Shown here piece after piece: positions 53,694-61,973 of a DNA stretch of 64,000 nt (its first letter is position 1; each line of letters begins with the position of its first letter). Location: assembly GCA_024347015.1 (NCBI GenBank), contig AP024889.1, positions 496,001 to 560,000 on the forward strand. The letters run 5' to 3'. Both the position numbers and the translations under genes were made by a program. The notes under the pieces were generated by a model. The model had not been told where the DNA came from. It saw only the letters and a list, made by a program, of their open reading frames with translations, and searched no databases. Source of the DNA: Vibrio pectenicida (GTDB lineage: Bacteria > Pseudomonadota > Gammaproteobacteria > Enterobacterales > Vibrionaceae).

Positions 53694-54614
53694 GTGAAAT
53701 GGTTTCAAGCTGCCGCACTAAGCATTGCTTTATTAGGTAATGTGGGCTGTTCAACTTTGATTGATAGTCAACCAGAGTGGGTATTTCCACCTATGGTGGA
53801 AGCACTGCAACCGACGTTACAACAAGAAGTGCAGATTGCCAGGTTAAGTCAGTTACTTCAAAGAGATGACTTACCTAATGAAACCCGAGCAAAAATGTAC
53901 TTTGAAAGAGGGAGTTATTACGATAGCGTAGGACTACGTAATCTAGCTAGGTTAGATTACGAACAATCCTTAGCGATTTTCCCAGCTCAAGCGGATCTCT
54001 TTAACTTGTTAGGTGTTTATTTCACCGAAAATAGAAATTTTGATGCCGCTTACGATGCGTTTGATTCAGCATTAGAGCTTGCTCCTGAAAATGCTTATGC
54101 TGCGCGAAACAGAGCCATTGCTTTATATTACGGCGATAGATTTGAACTAGCCCTCGAAGATATGCAGAAGCACTACGATCAAGAGCCAAGTGATCCTTTT
54201 AGAGCTTTGTGGTTATATATAGTGAAGTCTAAGGTCTCTCCTGATACTGCTAAACAAGAACTTGAGGGGCGTTATAAGAATGGTGATAGACAGTGGGGAT
54301 GGTTTCTTGTAGCACTCATGCTAGGTGAAGTATCTGAAAAAGATGCATTTACAGCAATATATCGTACCAGCAAAGATAGAACTGTTCGAGCCCAGCGTTT
54401 GACGGAAGCTTACTTTTATCTAGGGAAGCGTTATCAAGCAATGGGGACAGATCGGGATTTGGCTAAAGCGGTTTCTTTCTATAAATTAGCTATCTCATTT
54501 AATGTATTTGATTATGTGGAGCATCGCTATGCATTTCTTGAGCTTCAGGGAATTTACGATCAGGTGCAGAAGAAAGAATTAGCAGAATCAACTAAAAAAC
54601 AAGCTGTTCTTTAG
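53694..54614 (+). CDS. nlpI: Lipoprotein NlpI
   Basis: TPR outer-membrane lipoprotein that in E. coli scaffolds peptidoglycan hydrolases and the Prc protease. A signal sequence with a lipid Cys ends at GNVGCS; the -3 residue is Asn, not the usual Leu. Mature sequence has LQPTLQQEVQIARLSQLL, then TPR repeats (NLLGVYFTENRNFDAAYDAFDSALELAPENAYAARNRAIALYYG in parts). Starts with GTG 53694 behind GGAG. 306 aa. It follows pnp, as in E. coli. Confidence 0.92.
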   Translation: MKWFQAAALSIALLGNVGCSTLIDSQPEWVFPPMVEALQPTLQQEVQIARLSQLLQRDDLPNETRAKMYFERGSYYDSVGLRNLARLDYEQSLAIFPAQADLFNLLGVYFTENRNFDAAYDAFDSALELAPENAYAARNRAIALYYGDRFELALEDMQKHYDQEPSDPFRALWLYIVKSKVSPDTAKQELEGRYKNGDRQWGWFLVALMLGEVSEKDAFTAIYRTSKDRTVRAQRLTEAYFYLGKRYQAMGTDRDLAKAVSFYKLAISFNVFDYVEHRYAFLELQGIYDQVQKKELAESTKKQAVL

Positions 54615-54634
54615 CCTAGAGATTTGAAAGATAG

Positions 54635-54665
54635 AACCGTAGCTAAACCCAAGCTGCGGTTTTTT
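54635..54665 (+). terminator. nlpI terminator
   Basis: Stem AACCGTAGCT (54635-54644) / AGCTGCGGTT (54652-54661) with one wobble pair, then a T run to 54665. Confidence 0.8.
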
Positions 54666-54801
54666 ATTGTGATAAAAAAACGAATAAATCAATAATCTTG
54701 GCTTGGTCAACTGCCAGATTTTGAATCTTGAAAAATGTTTATTAAATAAAGCGCTGAAAACGAAATAGCATCAATTTTAAAGTCACCATCCCTATCTAAA
54801 A

Positions 54802-56151
54802 ATGGTTATTAGTATGCAAACCTCAATCTATCGCCAATTTTTGAAATATACCATCCCTACTGTTGTAGCAATGTTAGTTAATGGGCTTTATCAAGTTGTG
54901 GATGGTATTTTTATAGGACGCTACGTAGGTGCAGATGGATTGGCTGGCATTAATATCGCGTGGCCAATCATTGGCTCTATTTTAGCTGTAGGCATGATGA
55001 TTGGTGTTGGTACTGGAGCGTTGATTTCAATTCATCAGGGGCAGAAAGATAGTATTGGAGCGAAGCAGGTTCTGGCAACTGGACTCTTGTTATTGATAAT
55101 ATCAGTACCGATAGTGTCAGGGGTATTATACTTTTTTTCTGACGATCTTTTACGTTGGCAAGGTGCTCAGGGAAGAGTATTTGAATTGGGACAGCAATAT
55201 CTTAACGTTCTTATTGGAGCTTGTATTTTTTCCTTGGGTTCAATCTCGATGCCATTTCTATTGCGCAATGATCATAGCCCCAAGCTCGCTACCTATTTAA
55301 TGGTCTTAGGTGCAATACTCAACATAGTATTTGACTACGTATTTATCGTCTTCCTTGGGTGGGAGTTGACTGGCGCTGCTATTGCAACAGGTGGAGCTCA
55401 AATGGTAGTGACTGTCTTGGGAGCTGGTTATTTTTTCTCCCAAAAGGCAACATTGAGCTTATGTGTATCCGACCTCAAAATTAAGTTATTTCTAGTACCT
55501 AAGATTATTAATACCGGAATTGCGAGTTTTTTTATGTATGCCTACGGTGCAATTATGGTTGCTGTTCATAATGGTTTATTTGCTCATTATGGTGACCAAA
55601 TGATAATCGGTGCTTATGCAATTCTTGGGTATATTGTAACAGTGTATTATCTCATTGCTGAAGGTACTGCAAACGGTATGCAGCCATTAGTGAGCTTCAA
55701 TCATGGCGCTTGCCATCAGTATAACGTTAGAAAATTACTCAAAATGGCAACAGTAAGCGCAGTATTAATAGGGCTTGTATTTGTGTGCTTATTGAATCTA
55801 TTTCCCAAAGAGTTTGTTTCTGTGTTTAATGACTCTGACGAACAACTGATTAAAAATACTATTTTAGGTATACGAATACACCTTATTGCACTTGCGCTTG
55901 ATGGTTTTCTTGTTGTAGCTGCGGCTTATTATCAGGCGATAAATAAAGGTGGGAAAGCTATGTTTGTGATAGTTGGTAATATATTGATTCAGTTGCCTTT
56001 TCTATATCTAATGCCCAAGCTGATGGGGGTTATAGGAATATGGATTGCTTATCCAATGTCGAATGTAGTCTTAAGTATTGTTGTCATTTTTATGTTAATT
56101 AAAGATGTTCGTCGATATCAAATTGAAAAGCCACAGCAGGTTTTTGTCTAA
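54802..56151 (+). CDS. MATE family efflux transporter
   Basis: Multidrug and toxin extrusion-type transporter with about 12 membrane helices. N-terminal TIPTVVAMLVNGLYQVVDGIFIGRYVGADGLAGINIAWP (in parts) and the matching second half (EGTANGMQPLVSFNHGA) are typical of the DinF/NorM-like MATE superfamily. The substrate cannot be read from the sequence. ATG 54802 or ATG 54814 (MQTSIYRQF) could be the start; neither has a clear ribosome site. 449 or 445 aa. A lone gene. Confidence 0.82.
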   Translation: MVISMQTSIYRQFLKYTIPTVVAMLVNGLYQVVDGIFIGRYVGADGLAGINIAWPIIGSILAVGMMIGVGTGALISIHQGQKDSIGAKQVLATGLLLLIISVPIVSGVLYFFSDDLLRWQGAQGRVFELGQQYLNVLIGACIFSLGSISMPFLLRNDHSPKLATYLMVLGAILNIVFDYVFIVFLGWELTGAAIATGGAQMVVTVLGAGYFFSQKATLSLCVSDLKIKLFLVPKIINTGIASFFMYAYGAIMVAVHNGLFAHYGDQMIIGAYAILGYIVTVYYLIAEGTANGMQPLVSFNHGACHQYNVRKLLKMATVSAVLIGLVFVCLLNLFPKEFVSVFNDSDEQLIKNTILGIRIHLIALALDGFLVVAAAYYQAINKGGKAMFVIVGNILIQLPFLYLMPKLMGVIGIWIAYPMSNVVLSIVVIFMLIKDVRRYQIEKPQQVFV

Positions 56152-56544
56152 GGTTTTTAGTTGTTTTTCAGAGATATTAGCGCTTTAATTTCAGTAACCC
56201 CAAAGAGAATTTATCTATATTTTATGAATTTATATTCATTTTGATTGGTTTTTTAATTCTAGTTTGTATATTTCAATTTAAACCTTGAAGATGTTGGCGA
56301 TTAAACCTTATATCATTCAGTTACTTATGGTCATTTTTTATTTGAAGCAACATCGCATTTTGCGTTACCATATTGATGATTGTGTTAAATGTAAGGTGGA
56401 AGTTTTTTGTAATTTATATAATTCACTCACTAGTCTTAGTATTGAGACAGATTATCGGGGTGAGTCCCTATAATGTAACGTTTGCGTTAGTGTGTTTCCA
56501 AGACACAGCATTAGAATCTAAAAAAAACGAAAGGGATATATTGC
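56152..56544. other. Region upstream of vpsR
   Basis: About 390 bases, AT-rich, no credible gene. It contains the palindrome ATGAAT-TTAT-ATTCAT near 56225-56240 and a TATAAT at 56469-56474, a possible -10 about 70 bases before vpsR without a strong -35. Confidence 0.4.
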
Positions 56545-57879
56545 ATGGCTAGTCAGTTCCGAATGGACTCTATTCCTGGTTCACTTATCGTTGTCGGTGG
56601 TACGAATGAACCATGGTTGTCAGTACTAGAGCAGGTCGGTTGGCGTTGTACTCAATGTGCAGATTTGCGTAAAGCAGACTCATTATTTAATGAGACCGGA
56701 CCCTGTATTGGTATTGTTGATTTGAGTCATGATGAGTTTAGTCTTAATGGTATTGCTAATTTGGTCAGTAACCATAAACAAGTTCGTTGGTTAGCATTTA
56801 TACGAGAGTCACAGCTAAGTTCTGACACCATCTGTCAGTTTATAGTCAACTTTTGTATTGATTTTTTCACCGCGCCAATCCCAGATGCTCAATTGCTGAG
56901 TACTATTGGACACCAGCTTGGTATGTTAAAGCTGGAGAAAAAAGTATGGCCCAATTATGGTAGTAATAACAATATTGGTTTGATTGGTAACTCGATACCA
57001 ATCAAACGCTTGGGAGATCAAATTAAGCGTATTGGTCCAACAGATGTTAGTATTTTGATTTATGGAGAGAGTGGCACGGGCAAAGAGACCGTGGCTCGAG
57101 CTGTGCATAACACATCATCACGCTCGCAGAAAGAATTTATTTCAGTTAATTGTCGAGCGATGTCAGAGAGACGTTTAGAAAGTGATTTATTTGGTATCAA
57201 CCGCGATGATCCATCAGAACCATCAATTTTAGAGAAAGCAGATGGTGGTACGATTTTACTCAATGATATTTTGACGTTACCTCATTCTCAGCAACTTAAT
57301 TTATTACGTTTTTTACAGGAAGGTACAATAGATACTGAAGAAGGTAGACGGGAAATAGATGTTCGTATTCTCACTGCCAATTCTGGTGATATTGAAAAGG
57401 CGTTAATGGATGGTAATTTTAACGATGAGCTTTATCACTATATCAACGTTCTACGAATTAACGTCCCAAGCTTGAAAGAACGTGTAGGAGATATTGCCAT
57501 CTTAGCTCGTCACTTTCTTCAAGAATATTCAAAGGAATATAATGCTCAAGCGAGAAGTTTCACTGAGGAGGCTACACGTGAGTTAACTCGCTATCATTGG
57601 CCTGGAAATGTTCGTGAATTAATGAACCAAATTAAGCGTATTGTATTGATGTCTGATACTGTGATGTTAGATGAGCAGCATTTGGATTTACCTAAACGAA
57701 GTGAAGGCAAGAGGAGTTTAAAGAGCATTCGTGAAAGCAGTGAACGTGATGCATTACTAGTTGTTTTGGAATCACATTGCGGACAAGTTGCGATGGCAGC
57801 TAAAGAGCTTGGGGTCTCTCGTGCAACCATGTACCGGTTACTCAATAAACATAATTTAATTACTGATATAGTAACCTAA
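56545..57879 (+). CDS. vpsR: Cyclic-di-GMP-responsive exopolysaccharide regulator VpsR
   Basis: NtrC-like activator of Vibrio polysaccharide and biofilm genes. The receiver-like domain keeps Asp59 (GIVDL), the residue known in V. cholerae VpsR. The AAA domain has Walker A GESGTGKE (about 172), but the sigma-54 GAFTGA loop is absent (after DLFG the sequence reads INRDDPSEPS) and Walker B reads GGTILLNDI. The C-terminal Fis-type helix-turn-helix is AAKELGVSRATMYRLLNKH. VpsR acts with sigma-70 and c-di-GMP. 444 aa. Ribosome site AAAGGGA. Confidence 0.93.
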   Translation: MASQFRMDSIPGSLIVVGGTNEPWLSVLEQVGWRCTQCADLRKADSLFNETGPCIGIVDLSHDEFSLNGIANLVSNHKQVRWLAFIRESQLSSDTICQFIVNFCIDFFTAPIPDAQLLSTIGHQLGMLKLEKKVWPNYGSNNNIGLIGNSIPIKRLGDQIKRIGPTDVSILIYGESGTGKETVARAVHNTSSRSQKEFISVNCRAMSERRLESDLFGINRDDPSEPSILEKADGGTILLNDILTLPHSQQLNLLRFLQEGTIDTEEGRREIDVRILTANSGDIEKALMDGNFNDELYHYINVLRINVPSLKERVGDIAILARHFLQEYSKEYNAQARSFTEEATRELTRYHWPGNVRELMNQIKRIVLMSDTVMLDEQHLDLPKRSEGKRSLKSIRESSERDALLVVLESHCGQVAMAAKELGVSRATMYRLLNKHNLITDIVT

Positions 57880-57881
57880 AT

Positions 57882-57914
57882 AGGTGTGGTCACACTTTTT
57901 TGTGTGGCGCACCT
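57882..57914 (+). terminator. vpsR terminator
   Basis: AGGTGTGGTCACAC (57882-57895), T6 loop, GTGTGGCGCACCT (57902-57914); 13 pairs with one bulge. The tail is only TTTA, so termination strength is uncertain. Confidence 0.65.
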
Positions 57915-58050
57915 TTATCCTAGTCTGATTATATAAATGGTTAATAACTCTATAAATTTGCCTAACTTTAGTTAAATATTATATTTTTATAAACTAGTGT
58001 CAATTATAAGAGTGGGAAATGCTTTATTATATCTTACTGATAAAAATGCA

Positions 58051-58101
58051 TTGAAATATTAGTCAATATGCATAAAATTGTGTTGTGAGTTTATACTCAC
58101 A
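58051..58101 (+). promoter_or_regulatory. Promoter with palindromic start-site operator
   Basis: TTGAAA (58051-58056), 16-base spacer, TAAAAT (58073-58078). Transcription would start near 58085, inside an 18-bp perfect palindrome TGTGAGTTTATACTCACA (58084-58101). The palindrome could be a repressor site or a 5' RNA hairpin. It resembles a CRP site but with 8 rather than 6 central bases. Confidence 0.5.
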
Positions 58102-58143
58102 TCCCTACATTTATTTGGATTAATTATTTACTAGGAGGCGGAA

Positions 58144-58260
58144 ATGAAACATATCAACATTACATCATTTATCGATGCCTCTAATTTTCGTGCTTCTATT
58201 TTCGCGGGATACAGAACTGTAACTTGTACCTGTGATTTTAGAGCGGCAAAAGTAATGTAA
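58144..58260 (+). CDS. 38-aa small protein, unknown
   Basis: Too short for most gene finders. ATG 58144 has a perfect AGGAGG (58133-58138) five bases upstream. The product starts MKHINITSFIDASNFRASIF and ends CTCDFRAAKVM; it holds two Cys, is slightly basic, and has no membrane segment. It follows a good promoter and precedes a DUF1127-like gene by 112 bases, with a hairpin at 58281-58310 between them. No family recognised. It may act as a leader or a protein. Confidence 0.5.
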   Translation: MKHINITSFIDASNFRASIFAGYRTVTCTCDFRAAKVM

Positions 58261-58280
58261 TTAGTCCGTAACCATTTATT

Positions 58281-58310
58281 TTAATTGGCTGCGGAAAAGC
58301 AGCGAATTAA
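58281..58310 (+). other. Hairpin between the 38-aa ORF and the DUF1127-like gene
   Basis: TTAATTGGCTGC / GCAGCGAATTAA with loop GGAAAA; 11 pairs and one G-G mismatch. No T-tract, so probably an RNA processing or stability element. Confidence 0.5.
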
Positions 58311-58372
58311 AAGAGATCCTACTTTCGACTTATTCGTTGATTTTTCTCGGCCATATTGATTGGAGAATTATC

Positions 58373-58624
58373 ATGAGTCAATCTGTTTATTTAAAACTTG
58401 CCACCTTTTTAGTTAAAGCTGATCTACGCCTTGAAAATAGGAAATGGAAGCGTCGTGTTCGCCGTGCTGCTTTCCATGCTCCAGTGAACAATTCTCACCT
58501 TATGCATGATATCGGTTTAGAAGCAGATGGTCGTTTTATCGCAGATACTGTTCCTGACAATGTAAAAACTGAACGCCGTATTCGCCATCTTCGGCGAGTC
58601 CTAAGTTTGCGAATATCGACGTAA
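58373..58624 (+). CDS. DUF1127-like small basic protein
   Basis: 83 aa and very basic (KWKRRVRRAAF, ERRIRHLRRVLSLR). The block SHLMHDIGLEADGR resembles the DUF1127 core (L-x-D-I-G-L-x-R). DUF1127 proteins are small, often stress- or stationary-phase-induced, and in some bacteria affect RNA or phosphate metabolism. ATG 58373 with a GGAG site is preferred over a start 12 codons upstream. Likely cotranscribed with the 38-aa ORF. Confidence 0.6.
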   Translation: MSQSVYLKLATFLVKADLRLENRKWKRRVRRAAFHAPVNNSHLMHDIGLEADGRFIADTVPDNVKTERRIRHLRRVLSLRIST

Positions 58625-58630
58625 CAGTCT

Positions 58631-58694
58631 GGCCAGCTAAGTCTTTTTTTAGGTGGCCTTAAATGTGTCTGCCAGTCAGTATAATCTGGCTGGC
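58631..58694. terminator. Two inverted repeats between the DUF1127-like gene and tas
   Basis: GGCCAGCTA (58631-58639) / TAGGTGGCC (about 58650-58658) with one mismatch and a T7 tract in the loop, then GCCAG/CTGGC at about 58671-58694. They lie between convergent genes and probably end transcription on both strands. Confidence 0.5.
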
Positions 58695-58704
58695 GTCCTT
58701 AATT

Positions 58705-59739
58705 TTAAGGGCATGGATTTGAGTAGGTAGTACCAATTTCTTGTAACCCAAGCAGTAACTCTTCACTGAGCTCAATATCTAAACTATCAATGTTAGATTT
58801 TAACTGCTGTAAGTTTGTTGCACCTATAATGTTTGAAGAAACAAAAGGTCTTTGATTAACAAAGGCTAGTGCCATTTGGGCAGGTTCTAAGTCATGCTCT
58901 TTTGCCAATTTTACGTAAGCTTCAGTTGCTTGAATTCCTTGAGGTGTAAAATAACGTACGAAGCGTTCAAATAAAGAACATCTAGCTCCGTTAGGGCGAA
59001 CATTATTCAGGTATTTACCACTCAAACATCCAAAAGCAAGAGGTGAATAAGCTAATAGTTGAACCCCTTCATAATGGCTTATTTCAGACAAACCAATCTC
59101 AAAACTCCGATTAAGCAGATTGTAAGGATTTTGAATTGAAACAATACGTGGTAGTTCGTGCTTTTCGGCTAAACGAAGTAATGTCATAACACCCCATGGT
59201 GTCTCATTAGATACTCCTAAATAGCGTATTTTTCCTGCTTGAATAAGACCAGCTAGACTTTCGAGGGTTTCGATCAGAGTCACTTCTTCCTGTTGGTCAG
59301 GGTATGGATAGTTTAGTTGACCAAAGCAATTTGTCCGACGTTGAGGCCAATGGAGTTGGTAGAGGTCGATATGATCCGTTTGTAATCGCTTTAAACTACC
59401 GTCTATTGCTTGATGAATATTACGTCTATCAAGACTCATATTATCTCGAATATAAGGTATGTTTCTTGGGCCTGATACTTTAGTGGCTAGCACCACTTTT
59501 TCTCTTTTTCCGGATTTTTTCAACCAGTTGCCAATATATGTTTCAGTTAAACCTTGAGTATCTGCTTTGGGAGGAACAGGATACATTTCTGCTGTATCAA
59601 TAAAGTTTACTCCGCGTTCAAGAGCATAATCTAGTTGTTCAAACGCATCTCGTTCGGAGTTTTGCTCACCATACGTCATAGTGCCGAGGCATATTTGGCT
59701 TATTTCAAGAGTGGAATGAGGTAACTTGTTGTATTGCAT
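58705..59739 (-). CDS. tas: Aldo/keto reductase Tas
   Basis: NADPH-dependent aldo/keto reductase. Closest pattern is E. coli Tas: MQYNKLPHSTLEISQICLGTMTYGEQNSE, IDTAEMYPVPP with catalytic Asp/Tyr, and LYQLHWPQR with the catalytic His. The cofactor site NxxSNIIGAT and RYLGVSNETPWG are present. 344 aa. In E. coli tas is also close to mutH, and the natural substrate is unknown. Confidence 0.9.
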   Translation of the reverse strand: MQYNKLPHSTLEISQICLGTMTYGEQNSERDAFEQLDYALERGVNFIDTAEMYPVPPKADTQGLTETYIGNWLKKSGKREKVVLATKVSGPRNIPYIRDNMSLDRRNIHQAIDGSLKRLQTDHIDLYQLHWPQRRTNCFGQLNYPYPDQQEEVTLIETLESLAGLIQAGKIRYLGVSNETPWGVMTLLRLAEKHELPRIVSIQNPYNLLNRSFEIGLSEISHYEGVQLLAYSPLAFGCLSGKYLNNVRPNGARCSLFERFVRYFTPQGIQATEAYVKLAKEHDLEPAQMALAFVNQRPFVSSNIIGATNLQQLKSNIDSLDIELSEELLLGLQEIGTTYSNPCP

Positions 59740-59864
59740 TGAACTTCCTTACTCTATTAGCTTTTCCTACCAATATAGGGTATAGCAACGCAAGATTAAA
59801 TGTATGTTAGTAACAATTTCGCAAAACTTTCAATGTTAACTAAAGTTTAACATGGAGGTAAAGT

Positions 59865-60176
59865 ATGCAGAAAAGTCAGTTAGATAAGTGGATTCATGGT
59901 CATCATAAGGATAATTACCAGCCACCAAAGGTATTTGTGATTGGTTGTTCAGACCTGTCCCATTACCTGCTTGCAGTAGAATACAAACACAAATTAGAGC
60001 CGATCAAAGAAAAAGATCAACCAATACATTTTGAGTCTCTAGATTTGGTTAAAGAGGTTTTATTAAAACTGGGCGTTGAAAAGGCTTATTTGCGTCTGCA
60101 CAATACCTATGATGAATGTGGTGCAGGTGATGGTCCATTTTATTATGATATTGAACTATCTTTAACCACTCACTAG
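59865..60176 (+). CDS. DUF6482-like protein
   Basis: 103 aa, soluble, no signal peptide. Blocks: [28 protein letters not shown] and [16 protein letters not shown] recall these from a small conserved family of Vibrio and Shewanella (DUF6482), function unknown. ATG has a GGAGG site. Its TAG stop lies in the CTAG (60173-60176) that also supplies the stop of the convergent mutH. Confidence 0.65.
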   Translation: MQKSQLDKWIHGHHKDNYQPPKVFVIGCSDLSHYLLAVEYKHKLEPIKEKDQPIHFESLDLVKEVLLKLGVEKAYLRLHNTYDECGAGDGPFYYDIELSLTTH

Positions 60177-60838
60177 CAGAAGTTTTGAGCCAAAATGCGT
60201 GAGGTAAATTGTGTGCGAAGATAAAAACCGCGAGGTAATGTCATGATAGGTTTGCCAGCAGATCCATAAGCTTCAGTTAAAATGCGACTATGCGCAGCTT
60301 TTGGTCTTAACTGTAGTACTTGACCGTGGTGAGCTGTGATTTCTTCAACATGACCTAGGACGATCATTTCCATCAATTCTTCCCAGTCTGCTTTAAGTTG
60401 TGAGTTTTCTTCTCTGCTTGGAGACCAGATCAAGGGGGTTCCAACTCGGCGTTGAGCTAAAGGTATCTCTCGTTCTCCCTCGACTGGGATCCAGAGTACT
60501 CGAGAAAGCTTGTTACGCACATGACTGGTTTCCCAGGTCAGTCCTTGTGTACCAATTAATGGAGCCACACAGACGAATGTGGTTTCTAGAGGTTTTCCTA
60601 CGTAACTGATGGGGATAGTTTTTAATTCGATGCCTAAATGTGCGAAGTCTTGTTGAGCTTTACTCCCAGAATGGGCGCCTAGATGCCATTCTAGAAGTTG
60701 TCCAACCCAACCTTTATTCCTTTTTAGGTTTGGTGGGACAGTGACGTTAGCCTCTTTAGCTAATTCTCTAAAGCTGATACCAGCAATATTAATCGCTCGA
60801 TTGAGCAGTTCTTGTTCTGATTTTGGTTCAGTCTTCAT
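60173..60838 (-). CDS. mutH: DNA mismatch repair endonuclease MutH
   Basis: Nicks the unmethylated GATC strand in methyl-directed mismatch repair, activated by MutL. Family blocks: [32 protein letters not shown] with catalytic Asp/Glu/Lys (D-x...E-x-K), [10 protein letters not shown], and [11 protein letters not shown]. 221 aa. I chose ATG 60838 by family length; the frame is open 62 more codons into the DnaA-box region, without family sequence. Its presence implies Dam methylation. Confidence 0.93.
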   Translation of the reverse strand: MKTEPKSEQELLNRAINIAGISFRELAKEANVTVPPNLKRNKGWVGQLLEWHLGAHSGSKAQQDFAHLGIELKTIPISYVGKPLETTFVCVAPLIGTQGLTWETSHVRNKLSRVLWIPVEGEREIPLAQRRVGTPLIWSPSREENSQLKADWEELMEMIVLGHVEEITAHHGQVLQLRPKAAHSRILTEAYGSAGKPIMTLPRGFYLRTQFTSRILAQNFC

Positions 60839-61452
60839 GAAAATGTCTTGGATCTTAAATACAAGCTCTAGTGTATCGGATTTATGCCCAAAGTGTCGAA
60901 GCTTGATCCTACTTGATAAAAGATCTGGATAACTATAGTTATCCACAGTATACAGCATTAGAGGAGAGTCATAGCTAAGAATGTATGAATAAACAGTGGT
61001 TTTTCTGGTACTTATAACTTGCACTTTAGGAATTTCCTTTGTTTTACAAGATCCTTATGTGGATAAAATGAACTATGATGGATCTTTAACCGATCTAACT
61101 CCGAGGGTAGGTAGTTAATTTTTATTATCGGTACTAATGACATGATGTTCTTACTAAATTTATGATTTTTAGTATTTTTTTTTTATTCTCTATTTTTATG
61201 TGAAATTCTTCCTCACAATGAAATCTAATTTAGATTGCTTTTTATGGAACTTTTCACATAGTTATGCACAGAAAAGGTGAATAAATGTGGAGTGTGTCTC
61301 ACCGTATTGTGAATAACTACTTGTTTAGACGAAAAGTATTCATAAATTGCTCTTCGTAGCATATTTTATGTGTGAATTATGAGAGTAAGTTTGCTACATC
61401 TGGGTATATGTGGAAAAATCACAGTAATTAAGAATTTATTAGAGGTTGGCCA
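60839..61452. promoter_or_regulatory. DnaA-box cluster, DARS2-like, between mutH and rppH
   Basis: 614-base AT-rich gap. Exact TTATNCACA boxes: 60939-60947 (+), 61058-61066 (-), 61262-61270 (+), 61308-61316 (-). One-mismatch boxes: 60924-60932 (-), 61276-61284 (-), 61371-61379 (-), 61409-61417 (-). The first pair forms part of a 20-bp palindrome at 60926-60945. With eight fixed bases, fewer than one box is expected by chance. In E. coli the DnaA-reactivating sequence DARS2 lies between mutH and ygdP (rppH), so the locus matches. I did not assign IHF or Fis sites. Confidence 0.72.
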
Positions 61453-61971
61453 GTGATAGATGGCGATGGTTACCGATTAAATGTGGGAATAGTAATTTGT
61501 AACAACCATGGTCAGGTCTTCTGGGCTAAACGATACGGACAACATTCATGGCAGTTTCCTCAAGGGGGAATTGATGATGGAGAAACTCCTGAGCAGGCAA
61601 TGTTCAGGGAGTTGTATGAAGAGGTTGGTCTTACTGATAAAGATGTAAAAATCGTAGCAACGAGTCGGCATTGGTTAAGATATAAGCTACCCAAGAGATT
61701 AGTTCGTTGGGATTCAAAGCCTGTCTGTATTGGACAAAAACAGAAATGGTTTCTTCTTCGTCTAGATTGTGATGAATCACAGGTTAACATGCAGCGAGGA
61801 AATGCCCCTGAATTTGATGGTTGGCGCTGGGTAAGTTATTGGTATCCTGTTAGACAAGTGGTGTCTTTTAAGCGTGATGTTTACCGCAGAGCAATGAAAG
61901 AGTTCTCTGCGGTTGCTATGCCATTTAAAGAGCGTAAAGCGAAAGGTAAGCGTAAGAACAGAAGAGGGTAG
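61453..61971 (+). CDS. rppH: RNA pyrophosphohydrolase RppH
   Basis: Nudix enzyme that removes pyrophosphate from 5'-triphosphate mRNA and so starts RNase E decay. The Nudix box [23 protein letters not shown] in parts (GX5EX7REUXEEXGU) is at about residues 38-60. N terminus [15 protein letters not shown]; basic C-terminal tail [14 protein letters not shown]. Starts with GTG 61453 behind GAGG. 172 aa. ptsP follows 2 bases after its stop. Confidence 0.94.
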   Translation: MIDGDGYRLNVGIVICNNHGQVFWAKRYGQHSWQFPQGGIDDGETPEQAMFRELYEEVGLTDKDVKIVATSRHWLRYKLPKRLVRWDSKPVCIGQKQKWFLLRLDCDESQVNMQRGNAPEFDGWRWVSYWYPVRQVVSFKRDVYRRAMKEFSAVAMPFKERKAKGKRKNRRG

Positions 61972-61973
61972 AC

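Noticed and set aside
56285..56473. 62-codon plus-strand frame before vpsR
   Set aside because: No ribosome site beyond chance, odd composition, no recognisable sequence; probably chance in an AT-rich gap.
58084..58101. CRP binding site
   Set aside because: The half-sites TGTGA/TCACA are right but are separated by 8 bases rather than 6, so I call it only a palindrome.
60839..61024. 62-codon N-terminal extension of mutH
   Set aside because: The frame is open but the sequence is unlike MutH, and it covers DnaA boxes; ATG 60838 gives normal family length.
60839..61452. Chromosome II replication trigger site (crtS) or a replication origin
   Set aside because: crtS, as I recall, lies elsewhere in Vibrio, and no dnaA, mioC/gidA or rctB neighbours are present; DARS2 fits the locus better.
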